Positions 15,423-22,601 of a DNA stretch of 24,961 nt are shown piece after piece. A program made the translations under genes and the position numbers. The DNA comes from an uncultured Porphyromonadaceae bacterium (GTDB lineage Bacteria > Bacteroidota > Bacteroidia > Bacteroidales > Muribaculaceae). Within the stretch, counting starts at the first letter, position 1. Each line of letters starts with the position of its first letter. The stretch covers positions 1-24,961 of the forward strand of contig URII01000040.1 of the NCBI GenBank assembly GCA_900547825.1. The letters run 5' to 3'. The notes under the pieces are model-generated. The model was not told where the DNA came from and made no database searches. It saw nothing but the letters and a program-made list of their open reading frames with translations.

Positions 15423-16105
15423 AAACGACATTTGACATAAAGGAAGTGCGCGACGCGCTCGGGCGGTGGTACGACGGCGATTCGTCGCCTGCCGATCTGG
15501 AAATGCTTATAGCGTTTTTCAGCACATCATCTCCCATACCGGAAGATATGGAGAGCGATGCGGTCTTTTTCCGCTCATTGGTGCCGGAGGAGAATGCCGA
15601 TCCGTTGGCCGACATGCCTGAGCTTGTCGACGAGATCAACACGGCTGTGGTCCGTGAACGTGTTGACGGCACACGGATCAGGCGCCGTGCGTGGTGGATG
15701 CTTCCGGTTGCGGCCTCCGTTGCCTTGGCTATTGTGTTTGCCGGGCGGCATAGTGAAGCTCCTCGCCTTGCCGTTAACGATCATATTGAGGTCCGTCAGC
15801 AGGATTCAGTGCAAGTGACAGAGGCTTTGGTAGCAGATTCGGTTGCTGTGTCGGAAGAAGGGTTACGCGGGCCGGTACGTCAACCTGTGGCTTCTCGCCG
15901 ACGCTCGCCTCGGCCATCCCGCAATAACGCTGCCGCTTCGGCGGTTGCTGAACAGCAGGCTGCCGAGATAGACGCTCTGTTTGCACTCGCCGATGCCAAA
16001 CTCCGTAAAGGAATGGAGGCCGTCAATGAATCGGTGCGCGAAAACCGGAAGCGTATCGATTGCAAGATAGAAAATATTAACTCTAAAATATCAGAATTGT
16101 TATGA
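15419..16105 (+). CDS. Single-pass membrane protein, probable anti-sigma factor
   Basis: I do not recognise a named family in this 228-residue protein. It has an acidic cytoplasmic-type N-terminus (about 1-85, with DALGRWYDGDSSPADLEML), a basic RIRRR stop-transfer before a transmembrane helix (WWMLPVAASVALAIVFAG, about 92-109), then an extracytoplasmic part with a Pro/Arg-rich stretch (SRRRSPRPSR) and a helical, coiled-coil-prone C-terminus. The topology and its 4-nt overlap with an ECF sigma gene fit an anti-sigma factor that holds the sigma at the membrane. It overlaps the following lipoprotein gene by 4 nt as well. It is not a FecR-type protein by visible motifs. Confidence 0.7.
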   Translation: MKTTFDIKEVRDALGRWYDGDSSPADLEMLIAFFSTSSPIPEDMESDAVFFRSLVPEENADPLADMPELVDEINTAVVRERVDGTRIRRRAWWMLPVAASVALAIVFAGRHSEAPRLAVNDHIEVRQQDSVQVTEALVADSVAVSEEGLRGPVRQPVASRRRSPRPSRNNAAASAVAEQQAAEIDALFALADAKLRKGMEAVNESVRENRKRIDCKIENINSKISELL

Positions 16106-16569
16106 AACTCCGAACTATTGTTTTTGCATTATTTGCCGCGGTGGCTGTCACCATTTCAGTTTCATGCACCGGTCAGCGTCTTTTCTCGGGACTCGATGAC
16201 CTCAATGGGGTAGAGATCACCTATGTAAGCCCGGCTCTGATGAAGTTGGCACGACTTAGTCCCGGCTCCGGAGGAAATCTACGCAAATCGGCCACGAGCC
16301 TTGAAGTAGTTGAGATATCATCAAAATCCGCCAAGGAAGCCCGCAAAAAAGTTATGGCTGTTGTCGACTCTCTGAAACTGGAAGCCCTTATCGAGCAAGT
16401 CGATGAAGACGAAAAAGTCCGTATCCTCGTAAAGCCTGGAGCAAAAGAGGACACCTTCACCAAACTCGTGGTTGTGGACGACGACAAAGAGGACGGCCTT
16501 ACAATCCTTGTAATGGACGGCGAATTCACCCTCAAGGACATTTACTCCCAGTACCCCATGACCTTCTGA
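16102..16569 (+). CDS. DUF4252-like lipoprotein
   Basis: This 155-residue protein has a signal peptide ending SVSC, with Cys22 as the likely lipidated residue (the -3 position is Ser, so the lipobox is imperfect). The mature part has the DUF4252 pattern: an early segment ending in YVSPALMKL, a central ASLEVV-like strand (SLEVVEISSKSAKEARKK), then DEDEKVRILVKPG, LVVVDDD and a final ILVMDGEFTLKDI. Proteins of this kind commonly accompany ECF sigma genes in Bacteroidota, but their function is not established. It is coupled by ATGA to the preceding membrane protein and ends the operon at a hairpin terminator. It may be a sensor or output of the sigma circuit. Confidence 0.8.
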   Translation: MKLRTIVFALFAAVAVTISVSCTGQRLFSGLDDLNGVEITYVSPALMKLARLSPGSGGNLRKSATSLEVVEISSKSAKEARKKVMAVVDSLKLEALIEQVDEDEKVRILVKPGAKEDTFTKLVVVDDDKEDGLTILVMDGEFTLKDIYSQYPMTF

Positions 16570-16601
16570 CCGCACCCATCCACACCTCCTCCCTCCCCGT
16601 C

Positions 16602-16635
16602 AATACACGCAAGCCCCCTTGCGTGTATTTCTATT
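16602..16635 (+). terminator. Terminator of the sigma-factor operon
   Basis: AATACACGCAAG (16602-16613) pairs perfectly with CTTGCGTGTATT (16618-16629) around a 4-C loop, followed by TCTATT, 33 nt after the lipoprotein stop codon. Confidence 0.8.
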
Positions 16636-16665
16636 AAGAATTTATGATCTCTATGATCAAGGCTA

Positions 16666-16697
16666 TTTGGATTTTATCAAAGTGTTGAGTATTTTTG
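16666..16697 (+). promoter_or_regulatory. Promoter of the membrane protein/glycosyltransferase operon
   Basis: TTTG (16666-16669), a 20-nt spacer and TATTTTTG (16690-16697) give a perfect consensus promoter. The roughly 300-nt non-coding stretch 16570-16871 holds only this, the upstream terminator and an A/T-rich leader with a run of eight C (16824-16831). A purine-rich AGGAGG (16862-16867) ends 4 nt before an ATG at 16872. Confidence 0.7.
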
Positions 16698-16927
16698 CAG
16701 TCGAATTTGATTAATTCCCGTTTGTAGCTTAGGGAATTGATGATACGTGTTGGGTTATATTGAGGAGGAGAAAAATAAAACCAATTAATGTTGCAATATA
16801 AATGATTAAGAATCAGTAAATTACCCCCCCCATATGCCATGCTCGTCCGCACGGAAGGCTGAGGAGGTGTGATGTACCGGCTTGGTACTCTTCTGCAGTT
16901 GTTTATGCGATATTCGCGGTCGCTGCT

Positions 16928-18487
16928 GTGTTTTGTTTTTGCAGAAGCTATTTTTATGAGCCAATAAGTGATGACCTGATTTATGGTTTCTTTCTTGACG
17001 AGGAATTCGGCTCGAAATATTATTCAGAAAGGATAGAGGGAATAGGTGATGTGCTGCGCTCGCAGTATAATGAATGGTTCAATCACTCAGGGCGTTTTCT
17101 GATACATACTATAACACAGATGTTTGCCGGTGTGTGGGGACGCACATGGTTCAGCATATTCAATGCCATTGTGTTTTTTCTCACTGCATTTTGTTTTTAT
17201 CAATATATCCCGGCACGTGATGGTGGCCGTGGATTGTTGCCTGCAATAATTATTGTAATTGTATTATTGTATTTGTGTCCCGCACATGGAATATGGATTA
17301 TTGCGGTATCTTTGAACTACTTATGGCCAATGCCGGTAGTGATTTGTTATTTAATGGTTCTAAAGAAACAAATAAGGGGGGATGTAGAATCCACAACAAA
17401 ACCATGGGTAAAACTCTTATACGCAGTGTTGGGATTCATAACCGGTTTCACGCAGGAGGTATTCATACTGCCTTTGTGTATTGCCACATTCATCATATTT
17501 GTAAGGCGTATGGTCAAGCGGCGCCGTATTGGTTCATCATTGCTTGTCCTAATATTTGGCCTTTGGTTAGGAAGTGCATTGGTAGGTTTGGCTCCCGGTA
17601 CATTATTGCGTGGAGGCGGATTGATGCACAATCCGGTTCTTATGGTATATGTGGGGTTGAAAATGCTTTTGTCCCAGGAAATATTCTGGTGTGCGGTAAT
17701 TGTTGTTTTGATATCATGTGTCAGAAAGGTATGGCGCGAGAGACTTATTGAGACTTGTCGGCTTGAGTTGGTATGTATCGCTGTTGCTGTAGCGTTTGCA
17801 GTTATAGCCCACACTACTAACAATTCATTTATAGGTGTTCAGTTTTATTCGTTTTTGTTGCTGCTCATTTTGCCTTCTGTATTTTGGCAGAAAAGAAATC
17901 CTTTGCTCCCCCAAAAAGCTGTAAATTTCCTGACTTACGTTCTGTTTTTTGTTTTTGTAGTACATCAGGTTCTACTGGTTCGTGAATATGCCCGTTTCCG
18001 CGATCATAATCATTCTGTGATTGAGAAATATATTACTTCACCCGATGGGATAGTTGTCGCTGAACAATTGACGAGCCATTGGATTTTGCGGCCGTATCTG
18101 AGGGATTTTGTATATAATCTCACTAAAGGTCAGTATGGTTGGTGGGAAGCTTACACTATTCAGGTGGCTTATGGCAGCGAGGATAAGAAAATAAGGATTT
18201 TCAGCCCGGAGGCGGTCAAGAATCTGAAGGAGGGACTTACACGGCCATCTATTCCGAAAATTTCAGGCAGTGCAGTCTTCAGTCGTGTCGATGGGTTTTA
18301 TGTAGCGTCTGACAGCTCATTGCGTACCCGAGGTTCTGCTATTGTGGTGAAATATGTCCGGGAAGATATCAGCCCTGACACTTTGGCCGTGGACTCTGTG
18401 GAGCTTATGTCCACACGTTGGGGCGATTTTAGGATTCTCCCTGATAATAATTATAAAAAGATAACCTCTGTGGATATGATAAAATGA
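16928..18487 (+). CDS. Multi-pass membrane protein, DUF6056-like, possible lipid-linked-sugar glycosyltransferase; 5' end uncertain
   Basis: This 519-residue reading frame encodes about nine to ten transmembrane helices, then a ~140-residue soluble tail. EPISDDLIYGF near the start and WFNHSGRFLIHT match the acidic-pair and NGRF-like motifs I associate with DUF6056 membrane proteins, analogous to GT-C or Gtr-type transferases. The start is problematic: the GTG at 16928 cuts a transmembrane helix whose coding sequence continues upstream in frame (AWYSSAVVYAIFAVAAVF), yet no ATG, GTG or TTG occurs in frame back to the stop at 16817. A well-placed ATG after AGGAGG (16872) is in another frame. Base composition looks richer in A/T than the flanking genes. 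It overlaps the glycosyltransferase gene by 4 nt (ATGA), so both probably act on one pathway. Confidence 0.75.
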   Translation: MFCFCRSYFYEPISDDLIYGFFLDEEFGSKYYSERIEGIGDVLRSQYNEWFNHSGRFLIHTITQMFAGVWGRTWFSIFNAIVFFLTAFCFYQYIPARDGGRGLLPAIIIVIVLLYLCPAHGIWIIAVSLNYLWPMPVVICYLMVLKKQIRGDVESTTKPWVKLLYAVLGFITGFTQEVFILPLCIATFIIFVRRMVKRRRIGSSLLVLIFGLWLGSALVGLAPGTLLRGGGLMHNPVLMVYVGLKMLLSQEIFWCAVIVVLISCVRKVWRERLIETCRLELVCIAVAVAFAVIAHTTNNSFIGVQFYSFLLLLILPSVFWQKRNPLLPQKAVNFLTYVLFFVFVVHQVLLVREYARFRDHNHSVIEKYITSPDGIVVAEQLTSHWILRPYLRDFVYNLTKGQYGWWEAYTIQVAYGSEDKKIRIFSPEAVKNLKEGLTRPSIPKISGSAVFSRVDGFYVASDSSLRTRGSAIVVKYVREDISPDTLAVDSVELMSTRWGDFRILPDNNYKKITSVDMIK

Positions 18488-19488
18488 TGGGACAAGAAAT
18501 ATCAATGGAGCATTCAGTTAAGAACGATCGTCGTAAGGTGTCCGTACTGATCCCTTTTTACAATGAGCAGGAAGTGCTTCCGGTTCTCTTTGACCGTTTA
18601 GGCCGGTTCATGAACGGGCGTATGGATGTCGACTGGGAAGTGCTTATGGTCAATGACGGCAGCACTGACCGTAGCCTTGAACTCGTAAAGGCAAAACATT
18701 GTGAGGATAAAAAGTGGCGTTATGTCGACCTGTCGCGCAACTTCGGCAAAGAAATTGCCATGATGGCGGGATTCGATTATGTCACAGGTGATTGTGTGGT
18801 GGTAATGGACGCTGATCTTCAGGATCCTCCGGAGGTCATGGACGAGATGATAACCCTATGGCAGCAGGGGTATGATGATGTCTATGGACGAAGGCTCACA
18901 CGTGGAAAAGAGCCTTGGCTCAGAAAATTCCTTACCATGCGCTATTATCATATGCTTCAGCGCGTCACACGTATCCCGGTGTTGCAGAATACTGGCGATT
19001 TCCGGCTGCTTGACCGTATCTGTATTGATGCGTTATGTTCCATGCGCGAGACGCAGCGTTACACCAAGGGTCTCTATTGTTGGATAGGATTCAGGAAAGC
19101 CGAGGTGGTATTTGATCGTGGCGACCGTGCCGCCGGCACGACAAAATGGAATTTTTTCAAACTTCTCGCCTTGGCTATAGAGGGTATCACGAGCTATACT
19201 GTGGCGCCGCTAAGGTTTGCTACCGTCGTAGGGCTTTGCTCGGCAGTCGGATCGTTTGTCTATATGCTTTATTTCCTTATAAAGAGTTTCATATGGGGTG
19301 ACCCCGTGCAGGGTTTCCCCACAATGATCACAGTTTTGCTCTTCATGGGTGGAATGATACTGTTGTCGCTCGGAGTGCTTGGCGAATACATAGGCCGTAT
19401 CTTCAACGAGGCCAAAGGCCGTCCACCTTATTTCGTACGTGAAGTGGACGGGATGCGTCCTCCCCGCTCTCAATGCCTCCGCTCTTGA
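18484..19488 (+). CDS. GT2 polyprenyl-phosphate glycosyltransferase (GtrB/DPM1-like)
   Basis: This 334-residue protein has a cytoplasmic GT-A domain (about 18-235) and two C-terminal transmembrane helices (about 241-267 and 281-303). Motifs are VLIPFYNEQE (21-30), VNDGSTD (56-62), the nucleotide-sugar/metal motif MDADLQDPPEV (108-118), GDFRLLDR (171-178) and KWNFFKLLALAIEGI (221-235), all characteristic of bactoprenol glucosyltransferase GtrB and related ArnC/DPM1 enzymes. It should transfer a sugar from a nucleotide donor to undecaprenyl phosphate at the inner leaflet. The upstream membrane protein is a good candidate for the enzyme that then uses the lipid-linked sugar. No GtrA-type flippase is seen in the window. 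Two adjacent ATG codons occur at the start (18484 and 18487). Confidence 0.92.
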   Translation: MMGQEISMEHSVKNDRRKVSVLIPFYNEQEVLPVLFDRLGRFMNGRMDVDWEVLMVNDGSTDRSLELVKAKHCEDKKWRYVDLSRNFGKEIAMMAGFDYVTGDCVVVMDADLQDPPEVMDEMITLWQQGYDDVYGRRLTRGKEPWLRKFLTMRYYHMLQRVTRIPVLQNTGDFRLLDRICIDALCSMRETQRYTKGLYCWIGFRKAEVVFDRGDRAAGTTKWNFFKLLALAIEGITSYTVAPLRFATVVGLCSAVGSFVYMLYFLIKSFIWGDPVQGFPTMITVLLFMGGMILLSLGVLGEYIGRIFNEAKGRPPYFVREVDGMRPPRSQCLRS

Positions 19489-19519
19489 GTTGTCGCGGGT
19501 TTCTGTGGAATGAGGTGAA

Positions 19520-19539
19520 TTGTCACATTCTTGTCACAT
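19520..19539 (+). repeat. Tandem TTGTCACAT repeat with 11-bp period, PHO-box-like
   Basis: TTGTCACAT occurs at 19520-19528 and 19531-19539, separated by TC. The 7-bp TTGTCAC units with 4-bp spacing resemble direct-repeat sites of OmpR/PhoB-type response regulators (E. coli PHO box units CTGTCAT, same period). They sit about 40 nt upstream of a -7 box that lacks a -33 element, a location that would suit an activator. Confidence 0.5.
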
Positions 19540-19575
19540 GGGGTGGTGCTGAGGGTGGGAGTTCATGAAAAATAA

Positions 19576-19605
19576 TTCTTATCTTTGTGATTTAAAAGAT
19601 AAGAA
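19576..19605 (+). promoter_or_regulatory. -7 box inside an 11-bp perfect inverted repeat before the ATP-grasp protein gene
   Basis: TTCTTATCTTT (19576-19586) and AAAGATAAGAA (19595-19605) are perfect inverted repeats around 8 nt. The left arm contains TATCTTTG (19580-19587), a perfect TAnnTTTG. The right arm ends one base before ATG 19607. It could be an operator or an mRNA hairpin masking the start. Confidence 0.55.
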
Positions 19606-19606
19606 A

Positions 19607-22597
19607 ATGAAAGAGGACGCTCTGAGTCAATTATATCTGAAAGACACTGCATTCCAGGATCTTATGCAGCGGCGCATTTTCAATGTGCTGTTGGTGGCCT
19701 CCCCTTACGACGCTTTCATAATGGAGGAGGACGGCCGTGTGGAGGAACAGCTCTACTTCGAATACGTGTCGCTCAATCTGAGTTCGCCTCCCCGTGTTAC
19801 GCGCGTCAAGAATATCCGGGAGGCCAAAGAGATCCTCGCTCTCAAGAGTTTCGACCTCATAATCATGATGCCGGGAAGCGATATTTCCGAAACGTTTACC
19901 GGCGCCCGTGAGATAAAGCTCATGCACCCGTCCACCCCTATAGTGGTGCTCACGCCGTTCTCCAAAGAGGTGTCGCGCCGACTGGCCCATGAGGACTTCT
20001 CGGGCATTGACTATGTGTTCAGCTGGCTCGGCAATGTTGACCTGCTCCTCGCCATAATAAAGCTTCTTGAGGACAAGCTCAACGCTGAAAACGACATAAA
20101 TCAGGTAGGTGTGCAGATGATCCTGCTGGTGGAGGACTCCGTGCGCTTCTATTCCTCAGCCCTTCCGCTGCTCTACAAATTCCTGTTGAAGCAGAGTCAG
20201 ATATTCTCCACCGAGGCCCTCAACGAGCATGAACAGATGCTGCGCATGCGCGGACGCCCCAAGGTGATGCTGGCGCGTGACTTCGAGGAGGCAGTGGACA
20301 TATATTCACGCTACCGTGAGAATGTGCTCGGTGTTATCAGCGACGTATCGTTCAAGCACCGTGGCGAGAAGGACCGTCAGGCTGGTGTAAAGTTTGCCCG
20401 TTACCTGCGGGCCCGCGATCCCTATCTGCCCATTATACTTGAGTCAAGCGAACCGGAAAACCGTATGCGTGTGGCCGAGTTCGACGGGGTGTTCATCGAC
20501 AAGAATTCCAAGAAATTCCCTGTGGATCTCGGCGAAGCCATCACCAAGATGTTCGGTTTCGGCGACTTCATAATCAAGGAACCCTCGACGGGGCGCGACC
20601 TCATGCGCATAGGCTCGCTTAAAGAGCTTCAGTACAACATATTCAATATACCTGCCGAGTCGCTTTATTATCATTCGTCGCGCAACGATCTTTCGCGTTG
20701 GCTCTATTCCCGGGCAATGTTCCCGATTGCCGATATACTGAAATATCACCGTTTCGACAAACTCGAGGAAGCGCCAGCCGTGCGTCAGCTTTTCTTCGAC
20801 CTCATAGTCAAATACCGCAAGATGAAAAACCGCGGTGTTGTGGCTATATTCGAGAAAGGGCGCTTCGACCGTTACAGCAATTTCGCACGCATCGGCCAGG
20901 GTTCGCTTGGCGGTAAAGGACGCGGCTTGGCTTTTATCGATTCGATCATAAAAAAGAACCCCGTGTGCGACAATTTCGACGGAATAACCATCAGCATTCC
21001 GCGCACAGTGGTGCTATGTACCGATATTTTCGATGAATTTATGGCCGACAACGGCCTTTATCCTGTGGCACTCAGTGACGCGCCCGACGCCGATATACTC
21101 CGTGAGTTTCTGAAAGCACGTCTTCCGGAGCATGTCATAGAGGATCTGCTTGCGCTCGCCGATGTTATCGACGGCCCTATGGCCATACGCAGTTCAAGCC
21201 TGCTTGAAGATTCCCATTATCAGCCGTTTGCAGGGGTATATTCCACATATATGATACCCCATGCCACCGACCGCCGCGAAATGCTCACCATTCTCACCGA
21301 TGCCATAAAAGGGGTCTATGCCTCGGTGTTCTTTGCCGATTCAAAGGCCTATATGACCGCCACATCCAATGTCATAGACCAGGAGAAAATGGCCGTCATC
21401 ATACAGGAAGTGGTGGGTGAGAACCATGACGGATATTTCTATCCGTCGTTCTCCGGTGTGGGACGCTCGCTCAACTATTATCCCATCAACGACGAGAAGC
21501 CCGAGGATGGTGTGGCCGAAGTGGCCGTGGGTCTCGGCAAATATATAGTCGACGGAGGTCAGGGGCTGCGTTTCTCACCCCGTCATCCCGACCATGTGTT
21601 GCAGACCTCCGAGCTGTCATTGGCCCTGCGTGACACCCAGCGTCAGCTTTATGCCCTTCGCACGGGCCGTCAGGATGTCCCATTCGAGGTGGACGACAGC
21701 TTCAATCTCGTCAGGCTCAAAGTGCAGGACGCCGCAGCCACAGGCGCACTGAAATATATGGTGTCCACTTACGACATCCGCGACAATATGCTGCGTGACA
21801 ACGACGAGGGTCCCGGACGGAAAGTTGTTACATTCAATAATATATTGAAACACGGTGTCTTCCCACTTGCCGATGCGCTTACGTTTATGCTCACCACCGG
21901 AGCAGCCGAAATGGACCGTCCTGTGGAGATAGAGTTTGCCGGTATCATCAACCGCGATCGCTCTGTGGCAGGGAAAGGGCACCTCTATTGGCTTCAGATA
22001 CGCCCCATTGTGGACCGCAAGGAAGTTGTGGACGAAAGCCTTATGGAACTTCCCGACGAATCCTTGCTGATGCGCAGCTTCATGGCATTGGGTCACGGAA
22101 ATGTGGATGGGGTGGCGACGGTGGTCTATGTGCGTCCTGACACATTCTCCTCCTTATCCACACCCCGTATAGCCGAAGAGCTTGAACGCCTCAACCGCAG
22201 CCTTGTTGAGGAGGGCCGCGGATATGTGCTTATCGGCCCGGGACGGTGGGGATCGAGTGATCCTGCCCTCGGAGTGCCTGTGAAATGGCCTGCGATATCC
22301 GGTGCACGGCTTATAGTGGAATCGGCATTGAAAAATTACCGCATAGAACCGTCGCAAGGCACCCATTTCTTCCAGAACCTTACTTCGCTCGGAGTGGGAT
22401 ACTTCACTATAGATCCGGCTTCGGGCAACGGATTCTGCGACATGGCCTATCTCGATTCCTTACCGGCCGAGTATGAATCGGAGTTTCTGCGTGTGATCCG
22501 TTTCGACGCTCCACTTGCCATAGGCATAAACGGCCTGAAAGGCACAGGTGTGGTGGTGAAACCCGGCATTCTTTCAACATTAACAAATAAATATTAG
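19607..22597 (+). CDS. Receiver-like/PEP-synthase-type ATP-grasp fusion protein of unknown function
   Basis: This is a 996-residue cytoplasmic protein. Residues ~23-160 form a degenerate receiver-like domain (VLLVASPYD start, no acceptor Asp in LIIMMPGS). Residues ~170-315 form a complete receiver: ILLVEDS with Glu176/Asp177, VISDVS with Asp246, ILESSE and FIDK with Lys299. Residues ~425-802 match the N-terminal ATP-grasp domain of PEP synthase/pyruvate phosphate dikinase: GSLGGKGRG, MAIRSSSLLEDS, FAGVYSTY and WLQIRPIV. The phosphohistidine domain and PEP/pyruvate barrel are absent. A conserved-looking C-terminal domain (~811-987) contains LIGPGRWGSSDP and EPSQGTHFF. Labelling it PEP synthase would be wrong; an ATP-dependent phosphotransfer role gated by phosphorylation is an inference. 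ATG 19607 is preferred because an earlier ATG (19565) lies upstream of the -7 box. A coiled-coil protein follows 4 nt downstream. Confidence 0.85.
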   Translation: MKEDALSQLYLKDTAFQDLMQRRIFNVLLVASPYDAFIMEEDGRVEEQLYFEYVSLNLSSPPRVTRVKNIREAKEILALKSFDLIIMMPGSDISETFTGAREIKLMHPSTPIVVLTPFSKEVSRRLAHEDFSGIDYVFSWLGNVDLLLAIIKLLEDKLNAENDINQVGVQMILLVEDSVRFYSSALPLLYKFLLKQSQIFSTEALNEHEQMLRMRGRPKVMLARDFEEAVDIYSRYRENVLGVISDVSFKHRGEKDRQAGVKFARYLRARDPYLPIILESSEPENRMRVAEFDGVFIDKNSKKFPVDLGEAITKMFGFGDFIIKEPSTGRDLMRIGSLKELQYNIFNIPAESLYYHSSRNDLSRWLYSRAMFPIADILKYHRFDKLEEAPAVRQLFFDLIVKYRKMKNRGVVAIFEKGRFDRYSNFARIGQGSLGGKGRGLAFIDSIIKKNPVCDNFDGITISIPRTVVLCTDIFDEFMADNGLYPVALSDAPDADILREFLKARLPEHVIEDLLALADVIDGPMAIRSSSLLEDSHYQPFAGVYSTYMIPHATDRREMLTILTDAIKGVYASVFFADSKAYMTATSNVIDQEKMAVIIQEVVGENHDGYFYPSFSGVGRSLNYYPINDEKPEDGVAEVAVGLGKYIVDGGQGLRFSPRHPDHVLQTSELSLALRDTQRQLYALRTGRQDVPFEVDDSFNLVRLKVQDAAATGALKYMVSTYDIRDNMLRDNDEGPGRKVVTFNNILKHGVFPLADALTFMLTTGAAEMDRPVEIEFAGIINRDRSVAGKGHLYWLQIRPIVDRKEVVDESLMELPDESLLMRSFMALGHGNVDGVATVVYVRPDTFSSLSTPRIAEELERLNRSLVEEGRGYVLIGPGRWGSSDPALGVPVKWPAISGARLIVESALKNYRIEPSQGTHFFQNLTSLGVGYFTIDPASGNGFCDMAYLDSLPAEYESEFLRVIRFDAPLAIGINGLKGTGVVVKPGILSTLTNKY

Positions 22598-22601
22598 CCT
22601 T

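Noticed and set aside
16824..16831. Run of eight C as a phase-variation switch for the membrane protein/glycosyltransferase operon
   Set aside because: Changing the tract length does not connect any upstream ATG frame to the gene; all three frames upstream meet nearby stop codons. It lies in the leader, so an effect on expression remains only a remote option.
16634..16852. 72-codon minus-strand frame in the intergenic region
   Set aside because: It lies over a perfect plus-strand promoter, has an A/T-driven composition and no recognisable protein feature.
19607..22597. Annotation as phosphoenolpyruvate synthase
   Set aside because: The phosphohistidine motif and the PEP/pyruvate-binding barrel are missing; only the ATP-binding N-terminal domain type is shared.
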